From positions 182,431 to 246,430 of the forward strand of contig JAYQTK010000003.1 in NCBI GenBank assembly GCA_038147335.1: a DNA stretch of 64,000 bases, given 5' to 3'. Each line of letters opens with the position of its first letter. Positions within the stretch are counted from its first letter, which is position 1. The notes under the pieces were generated by a model. The model saw nothing but the letters and a program-made list of their open reading frames with translations. It did not search any database and was not told the DNA's origin. A program made the position numbers and the translations under genes. Origin of the DNA: Marisimplicoccus sp038147335. GTDB lineage: Bacteria > Bacteroidota > Bacteroidia > Flavobacteriales > Flavobacteriaceae. Shown piece by piece: positions 25,822 through 36,919 of this stretch.

Positions 25822-25850
25822 AAAAGGAGATCAAATGATCTCCTTTTTTG
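25822..25850 (+). terminator. terminator of the ammonium module
   Basis: aaaaggagatca/tgatctcctttttt forms a stem of about 11 pairs with a 2-3 base loop, followed by six T residues, a textbook Rho-independent terminator after amt. Confidence 0.88.
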
Positions 25851-25899
25851 ATTTATATAAATATTAAATAAACCATTTATAATATATTAGATTATAATT

Positions 25900-27405
25900 A
25901 TGATGAAAGTAGTTGTTATTGGTAGTGGAATTAATGGACTAGTTGCTGCAAATTATCTTGCAAAAAATGGATACCAAGTTGAGATTATTGAAAAAAAATC
26001 ATTTACTGGAGGGGCATGTATAAAAGATACAGTCTCAATAGATAATAAAAAAGTTGATTTTGCATACGGAGCAACTGTTTTAGGTATGATGCCTGATTTT
26101 ATTTTTAATGAAACTGGTCTTAGCAAAAAAGTTCATGCTTACTACCCAAAAAATCCAAAGCTTGTATATTTTAACGGTGAGGAAACTTCTACAAGAATAT
26201 ATCAAGATAATGACAGACTTGAAAAAGAACTTAAACATAAATGGGGAGAGACCGGTAAGGTTGATGAATTTAGAAATGATGAAAATAAAGTAGTTGAGTT
26301 CATTCAAAAATTATATAAAAACGCAACAAGTCCCTCAATCGAGTTAGCAAATCAATTTTTAGGAAAAGAGCTTACTAGTCTTTGGGTTAGTGGTTCAGCT
26401 AAAGATCTTTTAGATCATTACTTTTCTTCTGAAAAAGCTAAACTTTATATGGGCATGACAGTAATTGAAAGTGGACCTGCTTCAATTTATGACCCAGGAA
26501 CAGCATTTACAATTCCTTTGATGGATTCAGGATCAATATTTGATGGATACTGGGGATTTGTAAAGACAGGAATATGGAAGATAACTGAGAACTTAACTGA
26601 AATAAATAAAGAACTTGGGGTTAAATTTTATTTAGAATCAAACATTAAAGAAGTTGATAGTTCTGAACAATCTATTTTATTTACTAAAAACAATAAAGAC
26701 ACTAAATTAAATTACGATCATCTAATTTTTGCTACAGATCCTATAACCCCTTCAAAACTTATTAAAGACTTTGAAAATCAGAATAGTTTGGATTTAATTG
26801 GAACTAGTGGAAAAGTAACAGCTTTTTTTAAAAATCCTGTAAGATGGAAAGATGCAAATAAGTATTCTGATTCTTTTAGATTTATTTTTTCAGTTGACTC
26901 ACTTGAAGATTTTGAAAATGCGAGTCAAAAAGCTTTAAAAAATAATGGTGATTACTTTCCTGGATTTATTCAAATTTATCCTGAGGGAAGTGCTCAAAGA
27001 AATATGGACAATCATGAAGATTATGATAAATTAATTTTCTTTACTAAAAATCTAAGTTTTGATAAAAAAGCAGATAATTTGTCTGATATAAAAGATAGAA
27101 TTATTTCAAAAGTAATTCCTCATATAGAAAATCCTGAAGATATTGTTTTTTCAAAATTTTTGACTCCTATGGACCTGAATGAAACTTTTCTTTTTCCAAA
27201 AGGAAATATTGACCACACAACATTAACTGGGAATCAGAATTATGAAAAAAGAACTTTTAGTAACAATAAAGATAATTTTTACTCATATTATGAATATGAT
27301 AATATTTTTTATTGTGGAGCTGGAAGTTTCCCATGTGGAAGTGTTGCAGGAACTCCTGGTTATATGTGCTCAAAACAGTTAATGAGGAGCATAACAAAAA
27401 CATGA
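25900..27405 (+). CDS. FAD-dependent oxidoreductase, phytoene-desaturase-like
   Basis: A 501-residue flavoprotein starting with the dinucleotide-binding motif VVVIGSGINGLVAANYLAKN and the FAD segment VEIIEKKSFTGGAC, and ending with a second FAD segment NIFYCGAGSFPCGSVAGTPG. This is the layout of the phytoene desaturase/CrtI-like amine oxidase superfamily. No carotenoid genes are nearby, so the substrate is open; many Bacteroidota paralogues are unassigned. The start could be the second ATG one codon downstream. Its stop overlaps the ATG of the permease by 4 bases. Confidence 0.82.
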   Translation: MMKVVVIGSGINGLVAANYLAKNGYQVEIIEKKSFTGGACIKDTVSIDNKKVDFAYGATVLGMMPDFIFNETGLSKKVHAYYPKNPKLVYFNGEETSTRIYQDNDRLEKELKHKWGETGKVDEFRNDENKVVEFIQKLYKNATSPSIELANQFLGKELTSLWVSGSAKDLLDHYFSSEKAKLYMGMTVIESGPASIYDPGTAFTIPLMDSGSIFDGYWGFVKTGIWKITENLTEINKELGVKFYLESNIKEVDSSEQSILFTKNNKDTKLNYDHLIFATDPITPSKLIKDFENQNSLDLIGTSGKVTAFFKNPVRWKDANKYSDSFRFIFSVDSLEDFENASQKALKNNGDYFPGFIQIYPEGSAQRNMDNHEDYDKLIFFTKNLSFDKKADNLSDIKDRIISKVIPHIENPEDIVFSKFLTPMDLNETFLFPKGNIDHTTLTGNQNYEKRTFSNNKDNFYSYYEYDNIFYCGAGSFPCGSVAGTPGYMCSKQLMRSITKT

Positions 27406-28654
27406 AGATAAAACCATATTTCGCCTTACTTTTTATTTCAATTTTAAGTGGATTATTTTTAAAAATTGATTTTTCTGAGACTCTAAACCTAACATTCGTT
27501 GGTTTTAAAAACATAATATTCTCAATTGGACCTATTATAATTATTGGGACTATCTTAGGAAAGTTTCTTCAAGAAACAGGTGCAACTAATAAAATGGTGG
27601 CAACTTTCATTTCAATATTTGGATTATCAAAGATTCCTCTAACATTTAACATCCTTGGATTCATTATATCCATACCTGTATTTTGTGATGCAGCATTTAT
27701 ACTAATGTCCTCAATTATTAAAGAAATCTCTAAAAGTATCTGGAAAGAAAATGATCATTCTGACAGTATGTCTAGCAACAGGTTTTACTCAGCTCATGTT
27801 TTATTTCCCCCTACCCCTGGTCCTCTTGCAGCCTCAGCTTTAATAGGTGCTGATGTTGGCTTGCTATTATTATTAGGATTGATTATTGGAACAGCAGTAT
27901 CCCTTTCAGGATACATATGGATGAGAGTTTTATTAAAAAAAGACTTTAAATTAAGTAGTGATAATAAAGCTTCTAATAGCCTAAATCATGAAAAAAAAAT
28001 TTCTGCTTTTCTTCCAATCATTATTCCAATTATTTTAATATCAATTTCAACATTATTAAAATACCCTTCTTTCAATATTATTGAAAACCAGCTAACAAAT
28101 TTTATTGGCTTTATTGGTAAACCTGAAATTGCACTATTTGTTGGACTTATTATCTCAATAGGATTTATTAAAAGAGATGATTCCAAAAATATCTCAAAAT
28201 GGATTGGAAATTCTCTAAAAAACTCTTTAGATATATTACTAATTACTGTGCAGGAGGAGCATTAGGATTTATAATAAGGGAATCAGGAGTAATTGAATCT
28301 CTGGGCATAGTAAATTTCAATGGTATTTATGGGCTGGTATCTGTTTTTTTAATTGCAGCTTTAATTAAGACAGTTCAGGGCTCATCAACAGTTGCAATTA
28401 TCACAACATGTGCCTTAGTATCACCTCTTATTGATCAAATCGGAATTATTGGTGAAATTGAAAAGTACTTTTAATAACTTCTATTGGTTCTGGAGCTATG
28501 ACAGTTTCTCACGTAAATGATAGCTACTTTTGGGTTGTTACAAAATATTCAAATTTGAAGATAAAGAGGTTGTAAAATTTTTACAACTGCTACTCTAATT
28601 CAAGGTCTTACTGGACTATCATTTTCAATAATTTGTTTTCTTTTATTAACTTAA
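27402..28654 (+). pseudogene. GntP family gluconate/organic acid permease, three frameshifts
   Basis: The first 280 residues read cleanly from an ATG that overlaps the previous stop by 4 bases (MKIKPYFALLFISILSGLFL...). The GntP hallmarks PVFCDAAFILMSSI and LFPPTPGPLAASALIGADVG are present. Near 28247 one T is missing from ITCAGGALG, moving the frame. The next stretch (CAGGALGFIIRESGVIESLG) runs to 28474, and a further shift gives VLLITSIGSGAMTVSHVNDS. The gene ends with CFLLLT at 28654. Corrected length is about 417 residues, normal for GntP H+ symporters of gluconate-like acids. It may be co-expressed with the FAD oxidoreductase. Confidence 0.75.
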
Positions 28655-28722
28655 ACACCTTAATTAAATTAACTAATAAATATTTAGTTAATTATTATTT
28701 TTAAATTGTAAAAAACATTGCA

Positions 28723-29456
28723 ATGAAAAAACGTTACCCCTTAATCATACTTTCAATGAAATAAATAGGATTTTCACAAAATTCAGAATGGACATATTTG
28801 TTTGATGTGTGTAAGTCATTGGATGGATGGCATCAATACAATAGTGATAAAATGTCTGATGCTTGGAGTATAGAAAATGGAGAGTTAGTTTTAGACTCTA
28901 ATGATGATAATGCAAGTATGGGTAATGATATTTTAACTGAAAAATCATATACAAATTTTGAGTTATCTCTTGAATGGAAAATCCCAAAAGGAGTGTAATA
29001 GTGGTGTTTTCTTATGGTGGTTGAGATTCCATAGTTGATGCTCCTTGGAAGACAGGCCCCAGAAATTCAAGTATTAGATAATGAAAATTTTGCTGGACCA
29101 AATACACTAGCATCATCAAGCACCAGCTCCAGATGATATGAAACCTATTGGTAATGTTAAGTACAACTCTTATGGAGAATGGAACCATTTACTTTTAAAA
29201 GTTGACCATAATAATAACTTAGGTTCAGTAACTTTTAATGGTGAATTTGTATACTCCTTTCCTTTATCTGGTCCAGAGTGGGATGAAATGGTTTCGAGAT
29301 CAAAATTTAGTCCTGATAAATATTTAAAATTTAGTTCCTGATCATCCGTATTTTACATATGCGCCTTTTTTGGAAAATTTAAAACAGTGTAAAATTGGTC
29401 TTCAAGATCATTGATGGGATGTTAGGTACAGAAATATTAAAATTAGAGAACTGTAG
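28723..29456 (+). pseudogene. DUF1080 (3-keto-disaccharide hydrolase-like) protein, frame-broken
   Basis: The start MKKRYPLIILSM is followed by a break and then FSQNSEWTYLFD, giving an exported protein. The body KSLDGWHQYNSDKMSDAWSI matches the DUF1080 opening (LFDGKSLDGW). The frame breaks again near 28998, and C-terminal segments NVKYNSYGEWNHLLLKVDHN and RNIKIREL appear in other frames. At about 240 residues it is a complete domain if the breaks are errors. It precedes an SGNH esterase by 2 bases. It is distinct from the intact DUF1080 gene at 9825. Confidence 0.65.
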
Positions 29457-29458
29457 AG

Positions 29459-30202
29459 ATGAGATATTTACATCTTTAATTTTATATTAATTCTTGGTTG
29501 TAATAATGTGAATGAAGATGAAATTTAAAATTGTTTTTTTAGGTGATTCTATTACAGAAGCTGGAGTCTACGATAAACAGGTGGGTATTGATTCTAATGG
29601 TGAATTAGTTTATCCTAATTATACTGGATTTATAACATTTTGTCACAAAGCTCTCCAAAAAACACAAAGCTAATTGGTAAAGGAATTAGTGGAGATAAAG
29701 TTTCAGATCTTCTTACACGATATAAAAAGATGTAATTGATTTTTAAATCCTAATATTGTATTTATATATATTGGGATAAATGATGTATGGCATAAATATG
29801 ATTTTGGCACAGGCTCTGATATAGATCTTTATGAGGATGGTTTAAGACAAATAATTTCTGAAATTCAAAAAATAGGATCAAAGGTTGTTTTATGCACTCC
29901 AACTGTTATAGGTGAAAATTATGGAGATTTTACTTTAGCTAATCAATATGTTAAAACATTACAGAGATGCTAAAACAATGAGAGCATTGAATAAAGATCT
30001 TGATGCATTCTCTGATGTTGTAAGAAAATTATCCTCTGAGTATAATACTGGTTTAATTGACTTAAGAAAAGTATTTGTTAGTTATATATCTGAAAATAAT
30101 CCAACTAACAAGCCTTCAGGCATATTGACATACGACGGTGTTCATTTAAATGATCTAGGAAATAAATTAATTGCTGATCAGATGATAAACTTCATAAATT
30201 AG
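29459..30202 (+). pseudogene. SGNH/GDSL hydrolase lipoprotein, frame-broken
   Basis: All catalytic blocks are present but in several frames: block I VFLGDSITEAGVYD (nucleophile Ser), block III IYIGINDVWHKYD (Asn) and block V LTYDGVHLNDLG (Asp and His). A short lipoprotein leader appears to precede them. Breaks occur near 29480, 29670, 29735 and 29950; the last 84 residues are clean. SGNH enzymes remove acyl groups from sugars or lipids. Together with DUF1080 and the GH3 enzyme on the opposite strand, a role in saccharide de-esterification fits. Corrected length is about 245 residues. Confidence 0.7.
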
Positions 30203-30222
30203 AAGGTTCAAAGAATATTTAT

Positions 30223-30678
30223 TCATCTGTAAGCAATAAGCTTAGAATTTTTGGGGAGATATAATGGATGTTTTGGAGTTCCATTAAGATTTTTTCCAAA
30301 ACATTTAGGATTTAAAACTAATTCTTTTAAAAGTTGAGGTTCTTCGACGGTACTTCCCCATGCATAAATTATTTGATCAACTTTATTTATTAATTTAAAT
30401 AGCTCTTTAAAGTTTTTATCTGATATTCCTTTTGATCTATCGATCTCTTTTGGGTTTGGTGTAATTTCTGTAAAAATATTACCAACCAAAAACCCACCAT
30501 AGTTAAACTTTTTTGTAAAACTTATTAAACGACGAATTGTAGGATCATCTTTTTTTTCATCAGCAACAGAGGGGTTTAACATGAGATATAAAAGTAATCC
30601 TTTAGAATTATCCCATTCTCTTTTTAAATAATATCTATTTTTTCTTAGCGTATTACAAAATTTTGCTTCTCGAATCAC
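30223..30678 (-). CDS. DUF1643 family protein
   Basis: A clean 151-residue protein of family DUF1643. The conserved core LMLNPSVADEKKDDPTIRRL and the GGFLVGNIFTEITPNP segment, followed by YAWGS, match the family pattern (MLNPSxAD...DPTxRR...GNLF). The function is not established; members often occur singly. It stands between two frame-broken genes yet is intact itself. Nine bases separate it from the end of the GH3 gene. Confidence 0.85.
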   Translation of the reverse strand: MIREAKFCNTLRKNRYYLKREWDNSKGLLLYLMLNPSVADEKKDDPTIRRLISFTKKFNYGGFLVGNIFTEITPNPKEIDRSKGISDKNFKELFKLINKVDQIIYAWGSTVEEPQLLKELVLNPKCFGKNLNGTPKHPLYLPKNSKLIAYR

Positions 30679-30687
30679 TATAAATGT

Positions 30688-32960
30688 TTATTTATATTTT
30701 TCGACTCGTTTATCATTTATTACTCCTTTCCAATTCATTCCATATGCAAAATCATATTCATTCCCTTTTGAATCAATATAAGGAATCATATCACGTGGAA
30801 TATCTTCTTTTTGAAGTTCTACAGTTTTCATATCAACAGGCATTTGGAATGGAAGTAATCCTGATGGTTCAAATTTTCCTGATAATAATTCCAACATTGA
30901 TTTTGACTCTACACCAAAGTCAACTAAAATTGATGAAGCATATGGCTCGATTTCAGAAAAAACCAATGGGTTATAAACCCTTACAATTAAAATTAAAGGT
31001 TTACCATTCATCAATTTATAAGTCTCATGAACAAGCTTCATATCAGACTCATTTTTTGTTTTAATGCTTTTTTTGTTGTAAGATCTGTTATTAAAGTCTT
31101 CAAAAATACTGCCTCCCGCAATACTTACTTCTCTTGCAAAATCAGCTGTGTAAGGACTATATTGAAGGCTGATTGGAAAATAGCCATTGCCTCCCATATC
31201 TAAATCTAATTTATTATATCCATAACCACTGTCAGGACTCTGATACTTACTATAGCAAAATCAGCTTCACCAGGATCATCAACCAACATCGTAATACTCT
31301 TCAAAAGTCAAAATATTTAATTTATGTTCCATACTCTCGGGAGTTTCTTGTCAAAAAAATTGATGCTTTTTGGAACTTTTCTCATTGGGCATATAAACTT
31401 TTTTCTAGTTATAGGTAAAGAATTTTGATCATTTTTCAACATTACTATTGATTTTTTTTGTGCTTCTTTACCCATTTTATCAAATTCTTTAGAAGCAATT
31501 ACTTTACTTGATTTATATGGATCTAAATAAGGGTTTTCAAATAGCCCAACATTAAAAATATTTTTCAATAACCTGATAGCTGACTCCTCAAATCTTCTTC
31601 TCATAAAGTCTTCACCATGCTTTTCAACTCCAATCTTAAATGCATCAAGCACTGGGATCATGTCATTATTACCCCCAAATTGATCCATACCTGACATAAG
31701 CGCTTTATAGTGTCTTTCTGCAACTGTTAGATTCTCAACACCAAAACTCTTTCCAGAGAAAAAAACATCAACTGCAAATGCATCACCTGTTATTCCCCAA
31801 TCAGTACATAATACTCCATCATATTGATATTTTTCTCTAAGTATATTACTAATTAAATAGCTATTATAAGCTGATCCCACTTTTTCTCCATTACCTACAG
31901 CAATTGTATAATATGGCATTATAGCAGAAGCCTTTAAGGTGTTTCCGTTAAGATTTAATGCACCATCTGTAAAGATTTTCATGTGCTCTTCAATATTATC
32001 TCCAGGATATACTGCGTAAGAGCCAAAACCATAATGTCCATCTCTTCCTCCCTCTCCTGTTCCACCACCAGGCCAATGTTTAATCATAGTATTTACACTG
32101 TTAACTCCCCACCCCTTTGTCTTAGTAGATTGAAATCCATCCACATATGATCTAGCCATATCCGATACTAAATTTGGATCTTCACCCATTGTTCCTTCAA
32201 ACCTTCCCCATCTTGGATCTGATGCAAGATCAATTTGAGGTGATAATGCAGTTGCAATCCCCAAAGATCTATACTCAATAGAGGCAACTCTTCCAAATTC
32301 TTGCATAAGATTAGGATCAAAACTTGCTGATAATCCAAGTGAGCTTGGCCAGGACGATACTCTTCCGCCTTGACCTGATGTAAATTCAGCATATGAGTCA
32401 TCTCCATGTCTAGGATCAGAGCTAATATTTACAGGAATTCCAAATCCAATAGATTCAGAAAGAGATTGAATATTATTATTCCATTTAGCTGATACAGTTG
32501 AGTTCTTAACACTTGTTATTAAAACATGTCTAAGGTTATCTTCTTTTATAAATTTTATTTGCTCATCAGATAAATCGCTGGGTTCTGCTCCACTCTCATC
32601 AAATGATTGTCCACCATATTTTGCAGAACGCCAACCTTGATTTTCCCCTGGAATTGATTGATGAGAACTGTATAGCATTAATCCAGCAATATCTTCTATT
32701 GTTAATTTTCTAGCTAAGTCTTCAGCCCTATCTTCAACAGGTAGTCTCCAATCTTCATAACCATCTAATTCATTGTTTTTATTTAGATCTTTGAAAGCTA
32801 AATTATCAATCATTAAAATTTCTACTCCAGATTGAGGATCATATCCTAATGTTTTACCTCCTCGATTTTTAATCTCAATAAAATCTTGATTTTCAATAAT
32901 TGAAACCCTATCAGAACAAGAAATAAGTAAAACGAGTAAAAAGAAAACAAATCGATTCAT
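30688..32960 (-). pseudogene. GH3 beta-glucosidase-type lipoprotein, frame-broken
   Basis: The lipoprotein signal MNRFVFFLLVLLISC leads into a GH3 catalytic domain: ASDPRWGRFEGTMGEDPNLV, the substrate loop IKHWPGGGTGEGGRDGHYGF and the nucleophile Asp in GVLCTDWGITGDA. The first frame runs to 31317. Between 31317 and 31197 the sequence VDDPGEADFAIVSI...YNKLDLDMGGNGYF is spread over frames, then the rest runs cleanly to 30688. The corrected protein is about 755 residues. This KHWPGGG subgroup differs from the BglX-like enzyme at 4444, so the window holds two GH3 enzymes of different clades. It likely acts in the periplasm on oligosaccharides. Confidence 0.82.
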
Positions 32961-33007
32961 ATTTTTAATTTATAAAAATTAGAAAGAAAAGATTTAGGAA
33001 AGTTTAT

Positions 33008-33573
33008 TTATTTTTTACAATCTCTTCTTAAATCTTTTTCAACTACTTTAAGATATTTCATTCTTTTCTTTTCTGAGACAAATGGTACTGACCAAAATTG
33101 TTTTGTATTACCCAATTACCACCCCAAAAAAACAAATGTAAATACACCAAGAACAAGCCTAAGTTTAACGGAATTTAGATATATAGTTTTAACTGGTAAA
33201 GATGGTGCACCATGAGTAAGATAGCATCTTATTTTTTTTTTAAGAAATGATCTAGGATAGGCATATGTCTTAGTAATATTTACAAACTCATATGCAAAAC
33301 CAGGGGTAAAAACTTCATCAAAAAATGTTTCCATCTTTGGAGTTAGTCTAAACCACCAAACTGGAGAAATAAAATATATTCTGTCTGACCAAGTTACCAG
33401 GTCCATATATTTTTCAATTAATTCTTTTTATCTCTATGAAGTTTATCTTCATATAAATCAACAGTTTATATTTTGATTTGGATGGTCATCAAGAATCTTT
33501 GATATAGTTTTAAAGATTCCATTGTGGCAAAAAGAGTTTTTATCTGGATGCCCAATTATTACTAAATTATTCA
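33008..33573 (-). pseudogene. flavodoxin-fold NAD(P)H (quinone) oxidoreductase, frame-broken
   Basis: N-terminal NNLVIIGHPDKNSFCHNGI is the FMN-binding start of the KefF/MdaB-type flavodoxin-like fold. The central segment WSDRIYFISPVWWFRLTPKM (xxPVWWF) is the flavin-contacting loop, and a final segment FWSVPFVSEKKRMKYLKVVE ends at 33008. Frame changes lie near 33425 and 33120. The start is uncertain: TTG at about 33573, or a lost ATG. The corrected length of about 190 residues is normal. The enzyme would reduce quinones with two electrons. Confidence 0.65.
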
Positions 33574-33607
33574 ATGGTAGAAATTAAAATTAGTAAACAA
33601 AATTAAA

Positions 33608-33615
33608 TAAATTTG
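33608..33615 (+). promoter_or_regulatory. promoter -7 box of YpdA-like gene
   Basis: TAAATTTG matches TAnnTTTG and is 15 bases before the ATG at 33630. Confidence 0.5.
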
Positions 33616-33629
33616 TCCATACTTATATT

Positions 33630-34583
33630 ATGAAAGACTTAATAATTATTGGTGCTGGACCAATTGACCTAGCTTGTGGAATCGAAGCAAAAAAATAATT
33701 TAGATTATAAAATAGTTGATAAGGGAATGCTTGTTAATTCAATTTATAACTATCCTGTTAACACAACTTTTTTTCTACTTCAGATAAACTTGAAATTGGA
33801 GAAATCCCATTTATTTCTCATAATGTTAAGCCAACAAGAACTGAAGCACTAGAATATTATAGAAGAGTATGTGATTCTTGGATCTTCAATTTGATTTATA
33901 TAATGAAGTTTTAGAGATAAAAAAAGAATCACATTTTTATTCTAAATACTCAAAATGGGATAAAGAAATCAAAAAATATAGTTATATGTACAGGGTTTTA
34001 TGATATACCATATATGTTAAATATTCCTGGTGAAGAACTTGACAAAGTTTTACATTATTATAATGAGTCTCATCCATATTATAAAATGGATATAGCAAAT
34101 TGTAGGTGCAGGAAATTCAGCTGTTGATGTGCTCTTGACACATATAGAAAAGGTGCAAATAGTGTTACTAAGGATTATAAGAGAAAAAGGAGATTGGAGG
34201 AAATATTAAATATTGGGTAAAACCTGATATTGTAAATAGAATTGAAAGTGGTGAAATAAAAGCATTCTATGAATCAGAGCTTCTTGAAATTAAGGAGAAT
34301 ACAATATTGATTAAAACCTCCCACTGGAGTGGAAAATAAATAATGATTTTGTATTAGCAATGACTGGATATCTACCAAATTACGAAATACTTAAAAGCTT
34401 GAGTTAAGATAAATGACGATGAATTTAAAACCCCATTATATAATGAGGAAACCATGGAAACTAATATTAATGGATTATTTCTTGCCGGAGTTATTTGCGG
34501 AGGATTAAAGACGAACAAAATGGTTTATTGAAAATTCTCGAGATCATTCTCAAAAAATTCTTTCCACAATTATTAAAAGATAA
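33630..34583 (+). pseudogene. YpdA-type FAD/NAD(P) disulfide reductase-like, frame-broken
   Basis: The start MKDLIIIGAGPIDLACGIEA carries the FAD-binding GxGPxxL motif, although the second conserved Gly of GPxG is Asp here (possibly a base error). The continuation NNLDYKIVDKGMLVNSIYNY and PFISHNVKPTRTEALEYYRR is diagnostic of YpdA, the bacillithiol-disulfide reductase family. Frames change near 33700, 33770, 33880, 34100 and more. The end NSRDHSQKILSTIIKR stops at 34583. The corrected length of about 320 residues is standard. It is convergent with the Rieske oxygenase, with only 2 bases between stops. Confidence 0.7.
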
Positions 34584-34585
34584 TA

Positions 34586-35737
34586 TTAACTATTTAAAGA
34601 TTCTGAAATTAATCTAGTGAAAATGATGTATAGTTAGTTCTTTTGTGGAAGAGAACCTTCCTGTACTATAGTATCTTGATTCTTAATCCTTGCTTACTTG
34701 TTCAACTACAAATCTCGTCCTCTCTTTCTACTTTATCTATCATTCCACCTGCTCCAGAATCATATTTGGTTTCATCCAACATAAATTGAATAAATGATAC
34801 TTTGGTTCTATTTATATCTAATGGAGTAACAATATTTATAGATAATCCCCAAGGATAGAAATTGAGCATAATATTGATATATCCATAATAATATGCGCTA
34901 ATCTTATTTCCAAAGTCAATGTGATTTTCAGGAAGTTGAAAATTCTTCACCGTCTGATGCATACCCAATTTGTAGATTATAATTTTCATATAATTCACAT
35001 TTATACTTATCTATATCAAGGACTTTAGTAAGATCTTTGTGTACAAAAAGGAATATGAAATGGATCTAAATAATTTCACAATATATTGCCCAATTAGCAT
35101 TTACAAGATGATCAATAGAAAGATCAGGTCTAACGTCTAAAGAATTAAAATCAAAAAAAAAATGATAAATCGATTCTGAATTTCATTAAAGACTTCTTGA
35201 ATATTAAAACCAGGATATAAACTAGTAAATAAAAAATGTCCCAAATTAGATATTGGAAAGCTTTTTAAATTCTCACAGTCTCTTGGAAAGTCTTTTGTTT
35301 CCTCAAAGTCTGGCATGAACTTGAATGTACCATTAAGATCAAATTCTTCCATGGTAATTACACCTATTACTTTTAGTTCGCAAGGATGGTCAACTATAAT
35401 ATTAGCTCTGTGAGTACACACATTAGAAAGACATTTAAAATTATCATTATTATCCCGAACTAATATTAAAGGCTCATTAATAGTTATTTAAAAAAATTGA
35501 ATGGATATGTATTAATATTTTACAGGCATTATATTATTGTGACCAATATATTGCCAGATTTAACAAAAATTTTTTCTTTGACCTCATTAAATATATCAGG
35601 GTCTTTATAAAATCTTCCTGAGAGTCTCTGACGACTTTTATATCTTTTTTACTCTAAATTTCTTCAAAATACTTGTTTGAATATAAGTTAAAAGAATATT
35701 AAAAATAATGATATTTATTTTTAAAAGGATTAATCAT
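34586..35737 (-). pseudogene. Rieske non-heme iron oxygenase (aromatic ring-hydroxylating type), frame-broken
   Basis: Segments in order: EDFYKDPDIFNEVKEKIF, the Rieske cluster half NVCTHRANI (near 35420) and RCNYHGR (35345-35365, in another frame), then DLNGTFKFMPDFEETKDFP. A catalytic-domain start ANWAIYCE is followed by DPFHIPFVHKDL, whose His residues would bind the mononuclear iron, and the C-terminus matches HHFH...LISESLNS. The two cluster halves are in different frames separated by single-base shifts. The start at 35737 (MINPFKNKY) is plausible but not certain. Corrected length is about 380 residues. Substrate unknown. Confidence 0.72.
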
Positions 35738-35760
35738 ATTAGTTTAGATAAATTTTAGTT

Positions 35761-36280
35761 ATGGAAAAGAAGAAAATTTTTGCAAAATACATGTCCAACT
35801 GTTACGTTTGCCTTTTTGGATTATCCTTTATCCAAGCATGTTCAAAATCAGATGATGAAGGGTCTTCGTACAACTCAAATTCTAATATTTCTGGCAGTAC
35901 TGGGCAAAGCTCACAAGGTACTAGTACTCAAACTAATGATGGTATTAATCAATCAGGTAGTACTGTAACACTTGATCTATCAAATTCTACATTTAGTAAT
36001 CTAACAAATCCAGGTGATTTTATTAACTTGTTATCAATCAATATAATTATTTTGAAAATTTCCAATACTGAGTTTAGGGCTTTTGATAATTGTTGTCCTC
36101 ACAACGGTTCTCAAAATTCATGGTCATATTCTAATAATGAATTTACATGTGGTACACATGGAAATAGTTTTAATATTGATGGTAGTGACGTAAAAGATTG
36201 TAATTCTGGTGCTACCTCTGGTGGATTAAAAATATGATGCTTCACTTTCAGGTGATACATTAACAGTAACTACATCCTAG
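35761..36280 (+). CDS. Rieske [2Fe-2S] lipoprotein, one frameshift near the end
   Basis: An N-terminal signal with lipobox-like FIQACS is followed by a Ser/Thr/Asn-rich linker of about 50 residues and a small Rieske domain. The cluster ligands are exact: CPH, 15 residues, then CGTH, followed by GNSFNIDG. One extra A near 36233 closes the frame early; the next frame gives YDASLSGDTLTVTTS to the stop at 36280, a normal Rieske end. It is the first of three closely spaced genes with a b561-like membrane protein and a YceI protein, suggesting electron transfer at the outer face of a membrane. Confidence 0.8.
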
Positions 36281-36281
36281 A

Positions 36282-36919
36282 ATGAAGATAAGTAAGTATA
36301 GAAATTATTTTTTTTTATTAATACTTACATTTAATTTTTCGTTTTTCCCAGAACAATTTTTTTGAGGAGTTTGAAAACCTAATTGAAGACGAGGGAACCA
36401 ATTCTACTTCCAGAAAAGATGATATTTACTCAGAAAATTCTTTGGGGTGAAAAGGGTTTGTTTAGAAAGACTGGTATTTCAAATCTTACTTTAGAAAATA
36501 GAGAAAAGGAACTTATAGTAAGAGAAAAAATGTTGAAAGCGCACCAAATTATAGGCTACATAACTTTTGCTGGTATGATTTATCAAGGTATTCTTGGTGG
36601 TAAAATGTATAATGGTGATTACAGTGTTTATGATACACATAAAAAACTTGGTAAGATTGTAACTGCTTCATATTTTACTGGAGCAGGACTATCTTTATTT
36701 ACTCCACCGCCACTTGTTAGTAGAGAAAAGGAAGGGATAAATAACATAAAACTTCATAAAATATTAGCAAATGTTCATATTCCTGCTATGATAGTCACAA
36801 ATATTTATTCAGATAAACAACATGAGTCTAATAAGTATAGAGAAATTCATAAAAACGCAGCATATACTGCAGTAGCAAGTTATACTCTTGCTATGATTAC
36901 AATTATACTTGATTTTTAA
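36282..36919 (+). CDS. cytochrome b561-like membrane protein, one frameshift
   Basis: It begins one base after the Rieske gene with a signal-like start MKISKYRNYFFLLILTFNFS. A shift near 36355 yields NNFFEEFENLIEDEGT, and another near 36410-36450 leads into the clean body. The body holds four hydrophobic segments with regularly placed His: AHQIIGYITFAGMIYQG, YDTHKKLGKIVTAS, LHKILANVHIPAMI and IHKNAAYTAVASYT. Such paired His residues in helices are the pattern of di-heme cytochrome b561/ferric-reductase-like proteins. I infer heme ligation; it is not proven. The stop overlaps the start of the YceI gene by one base (TAATG). Confidence 0.65.

Noticed and set aside
27257..27514. Minus-strand 85-codon frame over the junction of the FAD oxidoreductase and permease
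   Set aside because: Antisense to two overlapping real genes.
30684..31418. Plus-strand open frames of 81 and 126 codons opposite the GH3 gene
   Set aside because: They lie antisense to clear GH3 coding sequence and have no protein-like features.
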